Origin: Paenibacillus sp.
GTDB lineage: Bacteria; Bacillota; Bacilli; Paenibacillales; Paenibacillaceae
DNA: 64,000 nucleotides
Direction: 5' to 3'
Assembly: GCA_023512345.1 (NCBI GenBank)
Contig: JAILZT010000008.1
Location: forward strand, 168,892 to 232,891
Shown: in pieces, positions 52,761 to 62,068 of the stretch
Layout: every line of letters begins with the position of its first letter
Position numbering within the stretch: the first letter of the stretch is position 1
Made by a program: the position numbers and the translations under genes
Notes under the pieces: generated by a model
Databases searched by the model: none
What the model was told of the DNA's origin: nothing
The model's input: the letters and a program-made list of their open reading frames with translations, nothing else

Positions 52761-53408
52761 CTAGTTTAACCGTACATCTAAATCTCCCATTAAGTATGAG
52801 ATGCTGAATTTAACTTTATTTTCACTGCTCTCATAATTAGATGACTTCCAGTTCAGTTTGTTCAGCATACCTGTGTCGCGCTGGTTGCCGAATTCAATCG
52901 ACCCGAACAATACAAAGGCCTCAATCTCAACCCCATAATTCTCCGATAGATGAATATCTACATCCCCGAAAATCCCTTGAAATAAAAGTATCGTTTCTTT
53001 ATCCTCGGCCATCGCCAATGATAGATCAAGATCTGCTTCCCCCAGAACATGCCAGGCGCTCAAACTTCGCATGACCCAAGGCGAATGATCCCAGTCAAAG
53101 CTGGAGGAGAAGTTTTGTTTTTGCATAAATCCACTTTTATGCTGCAATTTTTTCGATTTCGTAAAAAACATTCCCAGAGAGATCAGACAAATGCCCAGCA
53201 CCAGCACTAAGTGATCCAACAGCAGCATAATTGCGCCAATCCCCAGCAGAGTATAGCCTTGTTTTACCCTTCCAGATGTGATTCGATAAATGCCAAGCAG
53301 CAAGAACAGAAGTGCGACTATGGAAAAAAAGCCGATCCATCTGCCAAAAATCATCAAGCAGCCTACTCCGATCAGTCCTATGGCAATCATACGGTTCCGC
53401 TTATCCAT
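52761..53408 (-). CDS. liaF: LiaF-like membrane regulator
   Basis: A 215-residue protein with about four membrane segments in the first 95 residues (NRMIAIGLIGVGCLMIFGRW onward) and a C-terminal LiaF beta domain (VLGEADLDLSLA ... QGIFGDVDIHLSENYGVEIEAFVLFGSIEF). LiaF restrains LiaS until envelope damage. The ATG at 53408 follows AGGAGG. It leads the liaF-liaS-liaR operon; a fragment of the palindromic repeat core lies just upstream. Confidence 0.9.
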   Translation of the reverse strand: MDKRNRMIAIGLIGVGCLMIFGRWIGFFSIVALLFLLLGIYRITSGRVKQGYTLLGIGAIMLLLDHLVLVLGICLISLGMFFTKSKKLQHKSGFMQKQNFSSSFDWDHSPWVMRSLSAWHVLGEADLDLSLAMAEDKETILLFQGIFGDVDIHLSENYGVEIEAFVLFGSIEFGNQRDTGMLNKLNWKSSNYESSENKVKFSISYLMGDLDVRLN

Positions 53409-53459
53409 CTCGCACCTCCTAAAAGATTGTATAAGGCCAGTGTAAGACGTCATTACGAG

Positions 53460-53475
53460 GAATGTTTGGACTTCC
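53460..53475 (+). repeat. Isolated 16-bp core of the palindromic element
   Basis: GAATGTTTGGACTTCC, identical to the core at 2931-2946 and 17596-17611, without the rest of the element. It sits between liaF and the pspA operon terminator and looks like a remnant. Confidence 0.6.
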
Positions 53476-53551
53476 TCTACATGACTCTTTACCGGCTTAG
53501 ATTATTCACTTTAATCAAAACTAGCTTCCTAACCTTAAACGTTCGGAAAAG

Positions 53552-53585
53552 CCATGCCGGTATGGAATTTCCACACCGTATGGCT
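53552..53585 (-). terminator. Terminator of liaI-pspA-pspC-pspA operon
   Basis: On the minus strand GCCATACGGTGTGG pairs with CCATACCGGCATGGC (imperfect), followed by CTTTTCC. Tail is weak. Confidence 0.55.
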
Positions 53586-53632
53586 TCACCTTGTTTAGCA
53601 TATCATACAAGCCTGTATTAGTGGAACAGGCT

Positions 53633-54340
53633 TTATTCTTCTTTTTTCTCTAACGATGGAGCAGCCGGTGTGTCGTTCAACTTGTTCTTCAACGCTGCAA
53701 GCTGTTCTTCCACTTTCAATTGCTTCTCAGCGTCAATCGGTTTGCTATAGGCTCCTGCCGAAGGGCTGTACGGTGCACGCATAACATCCGCTTCTGCTTC
53801 AAGCTGCATGATTTTCTCTTCCATACGGTGGAAGCCAAGCGATGCACTTCCGCTTTCGATCGCATGCACACTGCTGATCTGTGACATTTGTTTTTTGGCT
53901 TTAGCCATTTGGGCACGAGATACCAGTTCATTGCGCTTGTTCCGCAATTTGTAGAACTCATCCTTCATTTCATGCAGCTGCTGTACCAATTCCTTGGCTT
54001 GTGCTTCTGCTTGACCATGAAGTTCACTGTATTCTACATGCTTTTGGTCAAAATAAATCTTTTCCTCCAACAGTTTGCGTGTAACTTCCTCTTGGCCATT
54101 CTTCAGAGCCAGCTCGGCTTGCGCTCCGCGTTGAGCGGACATCTTGGCAGCTTCATCAACACGCTGTTTCATTCGGCGTTCATTGGCCATTTGCTTCGCT
54201 ACAGTAACTTCTGCTTCGTGAATTTCAGCCTCCATATCGCGCAGATATTGGTTCAGCATCACAATTGGGTCCTCTACCTTATCCAACATGTCGTTTACCG
54301 ACGCTTTTGTCATATCTTTAATTCGTTTGAATACTCCCAT
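53633..54340 (-). CDS. PspA/IM30 family protein (LiaH-like), second paralogue
   Basis: A 235-residue PspA/Vipp1-type coiled-coil protein that assembles on stressed membranes. Start [40 protein letters not shown] is the amphipathic helix and family signature; long helices run to about residue 185. GAAGGGAGA precedes the ATG. Last gene of the operon, 3 bases after pspC; a paralogue lies two genes upstream. Confidence 0.92.
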   Translation of the reverse strand: MGVFKRIKDMTKASVNDMLDKVEDPIVMLNQYLRDMEAEIHEAEVTVAKQMANERRMKQRVDEAAKMSAQRGAQAELALKNGQEEVTRKLLEEKIYFDQKHVEYSELHGQAEAQAKELVQQLHEMKDEFYKLRNKRNELVSRAQMAKAKKQMSQISSVHAIESGSASLGFHRMEEKIMQLEAEADVMRAPYSPSAGAYSKPIDAEKQLKVEEQLAALKNKLNDTPAAPSLEKKEE

Positions 54341-54343
54341 AAT

Positions 54344-54775
54344 TTACACTTCTCCCTTCTCGTATTTAGACAGTTTTTGTCTGAGTTCTTCTATTTCTTT
54401 TTTCATTGCCTTTTTCTCAATATCCTTCATCATGGCATCAAGACCGGAATCCGGAGCTGAATAGCTAGCAGCTTTATCGAAATTAGGGTTTGGGTTAGCT
54501 TGGCGTCCATAAGATTCGGGTCTTTCCGAATAGTAACCACCGTATCCGCCACCCTGCATACCAGGACCAGGCCCATAAGGATTAAATTGGGTAGGCTCCT
54601 TCGGAATAACTAGTGCTGCGATGAAGTATACCGGGATCACCGCACCCCCTGTAAAAGGAATGCTGACTACAAGCAGAATCCGCAGCAATGTAGAATCAAT
54701 TCCGAGCGTGTCAGACAATCCACCAGCCAGCCCTGTCATCACTTTGTCACGGGTCGAACGATACAATCGGGTCAT
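54344..54775 (-). CDS. PspC domain protein
   Basis: A 143-residue protein with an N-terminal PspC domain (about 1-62; MTRLYRSTRDKVMTGLAGGLSDTLGIDSTLLRI, one membrane segment about 35-58), a Gly/Tyr/Pro-rich linker (about 65-110) and a C-terminal coiled coil (MMKDIEKKAMKKEIEELRQKLSKYE). The ATG at 54775 follows AAAGGAG. It could tether PspA proteins to the membrane. Placed between two pspA genes. Confidence 0.9.
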   Translation of the reverse strand: MTRLYRSTRDKVMTGLAGGLSDTLGIDSTLLRILLVVSIPFTGGAVIPVYFIAALVIPKEPTQFNPYGPGPGMQGGGYGGYYSERPESYGRQANPNPNFDKAASYSAPDSGLDAMMKDIEKKAMKKEIEELRQKLSKYEKGEV

Positions 54776-54779
54776 TGTG

Positions 54780-55457
54780 CTACTCCTTTCTGTCATTGTT
54801 CAGCTTCTCCTTTAACCGCGCCAGTTCTCTTTCAAGTACTGTGGCTACGGTCTCTCCGGCCTGTACGGCATACTCTTGACCCATACGGCGTAAATCACTC
54901 AGGCTCTTAGCCTCCAGTTCCCAATCACTCATACGGTCTTCCAGCCTGCCGAACATCTTCGGTACGTCACCGCCGTTGCCAAAAGCCCCAGCTCTTTGAT
55001 TCATGCGCTGCTGCAATCGAAGCGATTCCATCCGGGCAGCGTAATATTGACGTTTGCTATATACGGTTTGATACTCCATTTTCATCTCGTTCAACTGACT
55101 CTCAAGATCGAAAAGGGATTGCTGGCTCTGCCCCAAAAGTCCACTGTACTGTTCCAGCTTTTCTTCGTGGATAATTTTTTCCTGCAGGGCAAGTTTCGCT
55201 AAATGATCCTCACCAGCTTTTAATGCAAGGAGTGCCTGCTCCTCACGTTTATTTCTCATAGCAGTTGCTTGATTCACTTGCTGCTGTAACTGCTTGGTAT
55301 GAGATGCATATTGCTGATACAACCTCTCGGCCTCTCCGATTTCTTCACGTGTAGAATGAAGGAATTGATCGATTAGCTTCACGGGGTCTTGGCTTTGCTC
55401 CAACCGTTCATTTAGGTTAGCTACGGTAATATCCCGCATGCGACGAAAAACGCTCAT
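54780..55457 (-). CDS. PspA/IM30 family protein, first paralogue
   Basis: A 225-residue PspA-type protein: MSVFRRMRDITVANLNERLEQSQDPVKLIDQFLHSTREEI followed by long coiled coil. It is clearly related to, but divergent from, the downstream paralogue, so the operon carries two different PspA proteins. Its stop lies 4 bases before the pspC start, consistent with coupling. Confidence 0.9.
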   Translation of the reverse strand: MSVFRRMRDITVANLNERLEQSQDPVKLIDQFLHSTREEIGEAERLYQQYASHTKQLQQQVNQATAMRNKREEQALLALKAGEDHLAKLALQEKIIHEEKLEQYSGLLGQSQQSLFDLESQLNEMKMEYQTVYSKRQYYAARMESLRLQQRMNQRAGAFGNGGDVPKMFGRLEDRMSDWELEAKSLSDLRRMGQEYAVQAGETVATVLERELARLKEKLNNDRKE

Positions 55458-55501
55458 ATTTTCTAACTCCCTCCTTACCTTCGTTTAGGTATTTGACTCG
55501 C

Positions 55502-55804
55502 TTAGTAAGTACTTCTTCTCTTGCCTTTCAGGACTGAAATGCCCCAAACCACCAGTGCGATACCCAACAGGGGTCCTATCAACCAGGCAAGCTTGGAAAT
55601 CAAAGACATAATACCGATAAAAAGCACGATCCAACCAATCACTTTACGTCCGCTCTTAATCCCGTAATAACCGAGAACGATCAGCAACACCGGGAACAAC
55701 AGCCTGAAGATTCCGTGGATAAGGGGAAGCGCGATACCCATCAGCATAATAGCTCCGAGTACAATCAATACGATTGCTAATCCATTACCTTTTCTTCTTT
55801 GCAT
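55502..55804 (-). CDS. LiaI-like small membrane protein
   Basis: A 100-residue protein with three to four membrane helices (about 8-27, 30-47, 52-72, 74-92), resembling LiaI and the membrane part of LiaF (LFPVLLIVLGYYGIKSGRKVIGWIVLFIGI). In Bacillus LiaI recruits the PspA-type LiaH to the membrane; the same role is likely for the two PspA proteins here. First gene of the operon. Confidence 0.82.
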   Translation of the reverse strand: MQRRKGNGLAIVLIVLGAIMLMGIALPLIHGIFRLLFPVLLIVLGYYGIKSGRKVIGWIVLFIGIMSLISKLAWLIGPLLGIALVVWGISVLKGKRRSTY

Positions 55805-55997
55805 TTTTTCTCACCGCCTTTCGTTAACCTTTAACCTTATGATCTTATTCTAGATCAATCTGCAGCTTTTCAAAACAGACCGCAGACGGTTTTTAGTACT
55901 AGACCTTAGGCGGGGAGACTCTGCGACTGCAGACTACATAGATGCTGGAAAACGTCTTTTAAGCTAAAACCAAGTCCAATTAAAAGGTTATTTAGCA

Positions 55998-56026
55998 CTT
56001 CATGTTAAAATATGGATGTGTATAAT
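55998..56026 (+). promoter_or_regulatory. Candidate promoter of response regulator-kinase pair
   Basis: A perfect TATAAT at 56021-56026 with a weak CTTCAT 17 bases upstream, 38 bases ahead of the ATG at 56064. Confidence 0.4.
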
Positions 56027-56063
56027 GAAATTGAATTCACTGAACAGAATGAAGGAGCGACCC

Positions 56064-56750
56064 ATGAAGACATTACTAATCGTCGAGGACGACCGAAGTT
56101 TGAATAAGGGAATCGCCCTTTCGCTTTCCCAAGAGGGTCTAATCATAGAACAAGCCTACAATATAGCTATGGCAGAGCAAATGGTCGCCTCACTCAAAAT
56201 CGATCTGATTATTCTGGATATCAACCTGCCTGACGGAAGCGGATTGGATTACTGTGAGCAAATCCGGAAAACGTCGAGTGTACCGATTATTTTTTTAACT
56301 GCTAACGATTTGGAACCGGACATTGTAATGGGCTTTGAATTAGGAGGGGACGACTATATAACGAAACCATTCAGTCTGATGGTCCTGCGGGCCAGGGTTA
56401 TGGCTGTACTTCGGAGGGCGGAGCCACAAAGCGGGGAGAAAGTCACTATAGGACCCTTAACCTTTGACTTCGAAAAAATGGAGTATTATAGAAGCAACCG
56501 GCAGTTGGCGCTCAGCAGAACAGAGCAGAAGTTGTTGAAGATCTTGGTGTCTAACCCCGGGAATATCTTGACCAGAGAGCAACTGATCGACAAAATATGG
56601 ACGCTGGACGCCGAATTTGTGGATGAGAATGCACTAACGGTAGCCATCAAGCGGCTGCGGGCCAAAATTGAGGACGAACCCTCCTCTCCAAAATATATCA
56701 AAACGATTTATGGCTTAGGTTATATGTGGGCAGAAGGACAACATCCATGA
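56064..56750 (+). CDS. OmpR-family response regulator (BceR-like)
   Basis: A 228-residue response regulator: receiver (phospho-acceptor Asp52 in LIILDINLPDGSG, Lys in TKPF) and winged-helix DNA-binding domain (about 128-225). AAGGAG precedes the ATG at 56064. Its stop overlaps the kinase start (ATGA). With the ABC genes it forms a Bce-type peptide-antibiotic resistance module. Confidence 0.93.
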   Translation: MKTLLIVEDDRSLNKGIALSLSQEGLIIEQAYNIAMAEQMVASLKIDLIILDINLPDGSGLDYCEQIRKTSSVPIIFLTANDLEPDIVMGFELGGDDYITKPFSLMVLRARVMAVLRRAEPQSGEKVTIGPLTFDFEKMEYYRSNRQLALSRTEQKLLKILVSNPGNILTREQLIDKIWTLDAEFVDENALTVAIKRLRAKIEDEPSSPKYIKTIYGLGYMWAEGQHP

Positions 56751-57781
56751 TAAAAAAGAGACTTTTCCATAACTCTAAGCAGGTTCATATCGTATTTACT
56801 GTGGTTTTCATCCTTTTGGTCTTAACCTATACAACTATTGTTCTTTACCTTAAAGGTTGGGATTTTGCACTACTCGGGCTTTCTTCTTTATTTATGGTTT
56901 GCATGATAGGACTTGGAGCCATATGGATTCTCTTTTTGCGCCGACAACTTACTGATTATATGGACAATGTAGATACAATGGTTGAGGGAGCTATCCAAGG
57001 CCAGGAACCGATATCTATTTATGAAGAGACCGCCCTTTCCTCTTTAGAACATAAGCTAATGCGTTACATTGAGATGTCTAAGGCTAGCGAGCGAAATATT
57101 GAGCTGGAAAAGAACAAAATCAAAGCACTCCTCTCTGATATTTCTCATCAGACCAAAACACCTTTATCTAATATTATGCTGTACAGCCAGCTCCTCGAGG
57201 AGGCTCCTGGGTTAACTGAAGATTCAAGACAGTCCATACACCATATTAAAGGACAATCCAACAAACTGAATTGGCTTATCCAGTCATTAATCAAGCTCTC
57301 TAGATTGGAGACAGGCACAATTACACTTCATATAGAGGACAATCCTGTTGTTCAGACGATCCAGCAGACCGTATCCCAAATTTATGCTCAAGCAGAGCGC
57401 AAGAATATTGACATCAGCATTACCTGTGATTCTGCAATCGTGGCCCGTCACGATATGAAATGGACAAGCGAAGCTTTATTTAACCTGCTGGAAAATGCTG
57501 TAAAATATACCGAATCCGGCGGCAAAATACTACTTTCGGTCCAGAGTAATGAAATGTTCACCCGAATAGATATTTCAGACACTGGAATTGGCATCGCTAC
57601 TGAAGAGCTGCATTCTGTATTTAAACGGTTTTACCGAGGACAAAATGTTCGTGAGGTAGAAGGTGTAGGCATTGGTTTATTTTTGGCGCGAGAGATTATC
57701 ACTTCTCAAGGGGGCTACATTCAAGTAACCTCAGAACTTCATAAAGGCTCATTATTCTCTGTATTTCTGCCCCGATTGTGA
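56747..57781 (+). CDS. Intramembrane-sensing histidine kinase (BceS-like)
   Basis: A 344-residue kinase with two membrane segments (about 15-36 and 42-64) joined by only a few residues, so it has no real extracellular sensor; such kinases sense through a partner ABC permease. HisKA motif with His134 in DISHQTKTPLSN and HATPase motifs (ALFNLLENAVKYT, DTGIGIA, GIGLFLAREI). The ATG overlaps the regulator stop. Confidence 0.93.
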   Translation: MIKKRLFHNSKQVHIVFTVVFILLVLTYTTIVLYLKGWDFALLGLSSLFMVCMIGLGAIWILFLRRQLTDYMDNVDTMVEGAIQGQEPISIYEETALSSLEHKLMRYIEMSKASERNIELEKNKIKALLSDISHQTKTPLSNIMLYSQLLEEAPGLTEDSRQSIHHIKGQSNKLNWLIQSLIKLSRLETGTITLHIEDNPVVQTIQQTVSQIYAQAERKNIDISITCDSAIVARHDMKWTSEALFNLLENAVKYTESGGKILLSVQSNEMFTRIDISDTGIGIATEELHSVFKRFYRGQNVREVEGVGIGLFLAREIITSQGGYIQVTSELHKGSLFSVFLPRL

Positions 57782-57794
57782 ATGTGTCAATACC

Positions 57795-57825
57795 GTCAGA
57801 TTTCAGACACGGTGCTGTCAGATTT
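57795..57825 (+). repeat. Direct repeats at ABC transporter promoter (likely regulator site)
   Basis: GTCAGATTT occurs at 57795-57803 and 57817-57825, 22 bp apart (two helical turns), and GACA...TGTC is inverted around 57806-57820. The spacing suits dimeric binding by the OmpR-type regulator. Confidence 0.6.
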
Positions 57826-57832
57826 GTATGAT
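57804..57832 (+). promoter_or_regulatory. Promoter of ABC transporter genes
   Basis: CAGACA (57804-57809) and TATGAT (57827-57832), 17 bases apart, between and after the direct repeats. Confidence 0.55.
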
Positions 57833-57882
57833 ACCTTTTAGAAATGAAGAAGGTACACACATCCATTAGGGGGAAAGAACGT

Positions 57883-58584
57883 ATGCCAATTTTAAAAATA
57901 GAACATCTGAAGAAGTATTATGGTAAAGGTGAGCAGACTGTTAAAGCCTTAGACGGCATATCGCTAACCGTGGAAAAAGGTGAATTTGTAGCCATAGTGG
58001 GTACAAGCGGTTGCGGTAAAAGTACACTCCTACATATGCTTGGCGGCTTGGATCGGGCTACAGAAGGTAAGGTTTACGTAGACGGACATGATATCTTTAC
58101 CATGAATGATGATAAGTTAACTATTTTTAGGCGCAGATCGGTGGGCTTCGTCTTCCAAAGCTATAATTTGGTACCCATACTGAACGTCCTTGATAATATA
58201 GTGCTTCCCATCGAATTAGACGGTGGCTCGATAGATAAGGAATACCTTGATATGGTCATCCGCACCCTGGGGCTTCAAGACAAGGTTAATAATTTACCCT
58301 CTAACCTCTCCGGCGGCCAGCAGCAACGGGTGGCTATCGCTAGAGCATTGGCAACCAAACCCTCTATTATTCTTGCGGATGAGCCTACAGGTAATCTGGA
58401 CAGTAAAACGAGTCAGGAAGTACTTATCCTCATGAAGCAGATGAGCGAGAAATTCAACCAGACTATTGTAATGATCACCCATAATGAGCAAATTGCGCAG
58501 ACCGCGGACCGGATCATTCGTATGGAAGACGGAATCATTGTCTCTGGTAATGCGCAGGCGGGGCGGGAAGTGAGCCCTTCATGA
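57883..58584 (+). CDS. ABC transporter ATPase (BceA-like)
   Basis: A 233-residue MacB/BceA-class ATPase. Walker [10 protein letters not shown] (40-48), Q-loop FVFQSYNL, signature [16 protein letters not shown] and Walker [13 protein letters not shown]. The ATG at 57883 follows AGGGGGAAAG. Its stop overlaps the permease start (ATGA). Powers the permease that removes a peptide antibiotic and signals to the kinase. Confidence 0.95.
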   Translation: MPILKIEHLKKYYGKGEQTVKALDGISLTVEKGEFVAIVGTSGCGKSTLLHMLGGLDRATEGKVYVDGHDIFTMNDDKLTIFRRRSVGFVFQSYNLVPILNVLDNIVLPIELDGGSIDKEYLDMVIRTLGLQDKVNNLPSNLSGGQQQRVAIARALATKPSIILADEPTGNLDSKTSQEVLILMKQMSEKFNQTIVMITHNEQIAQTADRIIRMEDGIIVSGNAQAGREVSPS

Positions 58585-61112
58585 TCGGAACGAATAACCG
58601 CAAGAGTATCCGCCGCCTTGCCATCAAAAGCTTAAAAGCGAATTCAATGCGTAATTTCACGATCATTTGTGCAGTTATCCTGACTACACTTTTAATTACC
58701 AGCATATTCACAATGACAATGAGTATTAACAAGTCTATGCAACGTGCTCAAATGCGGACGGTGGGCAGTGATTTCCATGGAGGCTTCAAGTATTTGAATC
58801 CCTTGGAGTTAGAGAAACTGAGCAAGCATCCCTCCATCCGTGAATACGGAGTATCCCTTAATGCAGGTAGATTGAAAAATGAGGTGTTTAAGGATAGTCC
58901 TGTAGAGGTTCTGCGAATAGACAAGAACTATGCCCAGCATGGATTTATCGAATTTATCAAGGGTGGACTGCCTTCCGGAGAGAACGAAATTGCCCTGAAC
59001 ACCTGGGAATTGGATCAGCTTGGTATTGTCCATGAATTAGGGCAGCGTGTAACACTTGATATCGATATTGGTGAGAAAACCTTAAGCAAGGAGTTTATTT
59101 TATCAGGGTACTACGAGGCGGATAAGCATTTATCTATGGCGGGGCTGGCTTTCGTCTCAGAAGCTTTCACACAGAAGTATGTTTCAAATATCGATCCGGT
59201 CTTATCCAAGGTCAAAGGCTTGTATATTAACACGGCAGAGCTAAGCGTAATGTTCGATAATTCTATAAATATAGAGAAAAAACTGAATAAAGTGCTGAAG
59301 GATACGGGACTGGATGTACCCATTGGAGTAAACTGGGCCTATACCTCCGTCTCATTTGCCGATGATTGGATGAACTTGATTCCCTATGTGGTTGTTCTTT
59401 TCATCATTATGCTGAGCGGGTATTTACTAATTTATAATATTTTTTATATCTCTGTGGTGCGGGATGTGAAGTTCTATGGATTGTTGAAGACGATCGGAAC
59501 CACACCTAGACAATTGAGAAGGATCATTTCCATTCAGGCACAGTTGCTGTATCTAATTGCCCTACCATTTGGGCTTGCCTCCGGCTATGGGATTGGATGT
59601 CTGCTGACCCCATTAGTTAATTCTTTTTCCAGCCAGACAGTGGAAGCATCGTATTCGGTCAGTCCAATTATATTTATTGGTGCAGCTATATTCTCCTATA
59701 TTACGGTATGGATTGCCGCCAGCAAGCCTGGGAAAATCGCCTCCAGAATCGCTCCCGTCGAAGCCGTGAAGTTCGCCGGAGTAACCAGCAGTGGGAAGAA
59801 AACATCTAAAAAGTCGAAGCGAGGATCAAAGCTATACCGGATGGCACTCTCCAACTTATTCAGAAGCAAAAAGAAGCTGCTGCTTATGCTCTCCTCCCTA
59901 TCGTTAAGCATTGTTTTATTCAGCACAATCTTTACTATTATTTCTTCGTTAGATGTTAATAAGTACTTGAGTTCTTTCATATCGGGAGATTTTGTGGTAT
60001 TCAATAAGCCCCTCATCAGTCAAAGAGGAGAACGACAAGGTGATCCCTTTAAATTTTCGGAGGAATTCAGCAGCACCTTGGGGAGCATTGATGGGGTGAA
60101 AAGTGTTGACAAAGTGTATTACAAATACGAACCCTACGCTATGGATAATAGTGTTCACGCGGTTCTCGATCCGCTAGCTTCAATGCCCGATCCTGACCCT
60201 TACATTCCGAACATCTTAGAGGGAGGATATATTCAGCTGAATCTTTATGGATTAGATTCTGGTTGGTACGACTTGTTGAATAAGGATATCGTTGAAGGGA
60301 CTTTTGATAAGGAGAAATTCGACACCGGAAATTACGTTGTTATATCCGAGTCAATCGTAGGGGAGGATGTATACGCTGCTTATTATCACCCCGGTGACCA
60401 TATACAATATAATGGGTTGGGTAAAAGCTATGAGGTGATGACTGTCCTAAATTACGATGCTCTTTTTGCGGCTACGGACAAGTCTTTTTCAGGCTATGGC
60501 TATAATGTCTTCCTTCCTTCTTCCGAGCTTAAAAAGGAACTGCCTACGGATAGCAGCCCTACCATGATTCTTTCTGCAACCTTGCAAGCCGATTCGACCA
60601 AGCTGGAGGATGTGGAGCAGGCCGCCAAGGCCATAACCGACACTACGGAAGAACTGACTCTCAAATCCAGAGAGGACTATAGACAGGAACTTGCCGGTTT
60701 TATCACTATTTTCCAGACCATAGGATACGGTCTTAGCTTTGTCATTGCACTTATCGGGGTGCTCAACTACATGAATACTGTTCTTACTGGGGTGATTGCC
60801 CGCCGAAATGAATTTGCCGTTCTAGAGAGTATTGGAATGACCAAGAAACAGCTGAAGAAAGTGCTCATTTATGAAGGGCTGTATAATGTGCTCTTTACGG
60901 TGTTGATCACCTCTAGCGCCGGAGTATTCCTGACCTATAGCATTTCCAAGAGTGTCACGGAGAACATGGCTTTTACCGTATTTCAAATGAGCTGGCTTCC
61001 GTTTGTCCTCGTCGTACCCATTTTGCTAATCATAGCTTATTTTGTGACCATGGGAGCTTACCGGATGCTGACGAAATCCACGATTGTCGAAAGACTGAGA
61101 GAAATTGAATAG
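58581..61112 (+). CDS. ABC transporter permease, duplicated FtsX type (BceB-like role)
   Basis: An 843-residue permease with two FtsX domains. Membrane segments lie at about 28-48, 272-295, 325-350, 362-382, 430-452, 712-735, 770-795 and 805-828, separated by two large extracellular regions (about 50-270 and 455-705). This is the long, duplicated form rather than the ten-helix BceB, though the kinase, regulator and gene order match a Bce module. The large second loop is the likely drug or ligand-sensing part. Confidence 0.9.
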   Translation: MIGTNNRKSIRRLAIKSLKANSMRNFTIICAVILTTLLITSIFTMTMSINKSMQRAQMRTVGSDFHGGFKYLNPLELEKLSKHPSIREYGVSLNAGRLKNEVFKDSPVEVLRIDKNYAQHGFIEFIKGGLPSGENEIALNTWELDQLGIVHELGQRVTLDIDIGEKTLSKEFILSGYYEADKHLSMAGLAFVSEAFTQKYVSNIDPVLSKVKGLYINTAELSVMFDNSINIEKKLNKVLKDTGLDVPIGVNWAYTSVSFADDWMNLIPYVVVLFIIMLSGYLLIYNIFYISVVRDVKFYGLLKTIGTTPRQLRRIISIQAQLLYLIALPFGLASGYGIGCLLTPLVNSFSSQTVEASYSVSPIIFIGAAIFSYITVWIAASKPGKIASRIAPVEAVKFAGVTSSGKKTSKKSKRGSKLYRMALSNLFRSKKKLLLMLSSLSLSIVLFSTIFTIISSLDVNKYLSSFISGDFVVFNKPLISQRGERQGDPFKFSEEFSSTLGSIDGVKSVDKVYYKYEPYAMDNSVHAVLDPLASMPDPDPYIPNILEGGYIQLNLYGLDSGWYDLLNKDIVEGTFDKEKFDTGNYVVISESIVGEDVYAAYYHPGDHIQYNGLGKSYEVMTVLNYDALFAATDKSFSGYGYNVFLPSSELKKELPTDSSPTMILSATLQADSTKLEDVEQAAKAITDTTEELTLKSREDYRQELAGFITIFQTIGYGLSFVIALIGVLNYMNTVLTGVIARRNEFAVLESIGMTKKQLKKVLIYEGLYNVLFTVLITSSAGVFLTYSISKSVTENMAFTVFQMSWLPFVLVVPILLIIAYFVTMGAYRMLTKSTIVERLREIE

Positions 61113-61136
61113 CAGCTTAAAGCTGCGAGAATAAAA

Positions 61137-61174
61137 AACAGGCAGATCTGGCTTATCACCGGACCTGCCTGTTT
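61137..61174. terminator. Terminator between ABC permease and metQ
   Basis: AAACAGGCAG pairs with CTGCCTGTTT, with T-rich flanks on both strands; serves two convergent genes. Confidence 0.85.
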
Positions 61175-61192
61175 GTATTTTACTTAAACGTT

Positions 61193-62017
61193 TTATTTAA
61201 AAGCCGGCAACGCAATATCTGCATAATTATCTTCCAGGAACTTTTTAACTTCAGGGCCGCTTATTTGCTCAGCCAGCTTCTTGATGGCTGCAGAATCCTT
61301 GTTATCACTACGTGAAACCAGCGTGATAGCAAACTCGGCGTCCTCATTCTCGGTGATTAGTGCGTCCTTCTTAGGTGTCAGCCCAAGCGGACTCGCGTAA
61401 GCCGGAGTCATAGCTACCAGATCAGCATCATCGAGCATTCGAGCCAACATCAGCAAATCTACTTCCTCAATCTTATAGTTATTCGGGTTCTCTACGATAT
61501 CCGCCTGTGTTGCCTTAATGCCTACACCCTCCTTCAGCTTAATCAATCCAGCTGCTTCGAACATTTCCAAGGAACGTCCTATGTTAGAAGGGTCATTCGC
61601 CATTACCAGTGTTGCTCCCTTTGGCAAATCAGCTATATTCTTAAAACGTTTGGAATATCCCCCATAAATAGCGTTGTACACGGGTTGGACCGCTACAAGT
61701 TCAGAGCCCTTGCTGGTATTGAATTGCTCCATATAAGGAACATGCTGAAAAAAGTTAGCGTCAACTTCCTTATTAGCTAAAGCCTCATTGGGCTGAACGT
61801 TATCAGACAATACAACTACTTCGAGGTCGATACCCTCTTCCTTCAGTAGTGGCTTCACAATATCCAAAATATCCGTCATCGGAGGTATGAGAGTTGCGAC
61901 CTTCAACTTTGTAATCTCATCGTTTTTTAATACCGAATCATTGCTGGAATTGCTGTTCCCACAACCCGCTACGATAGATAACATTAGGATAAACATAAGT
62001 ACCATTGATTTTTTCAT
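61193..62017 (-). CDS. metQ: Methionine-binding lipoprotein MetQ
   Basis: A 274-residue NlpA-family lipoprotein. Signal peptide with lipobox VAGC, then KLKVATLIPPMTDILDIVKPLLKEEGI, DANFFQHVPYMEQFN and GATLVMANDPSNIGRSL, all family hallmarks. The ATG at 62017 is 12 bases after GGAGG, a little long; an ATG upstream has no lipobox advantage. Last gene of metN-metI-metQ. Confidence 0.93.
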   Translation of the reverse strand: MKKSMVLMFILMLSIVAGCGNSNSSNDSVLKNDEITKLKVATLIPPMTDILDIVKPLLKEEGIDLEVVVLSDNVQPNEALANKEVDANFFQHVPYMEQFNTSKGSELVAVQPVYNAIYGGYSKRFKNIADLPKGATLVMANDPSNIGRSLEMFEAAGLIKLKEGVGIKATQADIVENPNNYKIEEVDLLMLARMLDDADLVAMTPAYASPLGLTPKKDALITENEDAEFAITLVSRSDNKDSAAIKKLAEQISGPEVKKFLEDNYADIALPAFK

Positions 62018-62068
62018 AAGTGCATCTAACCTCCATTTTATATAATAATTCATTTCTTTAATATTTCG

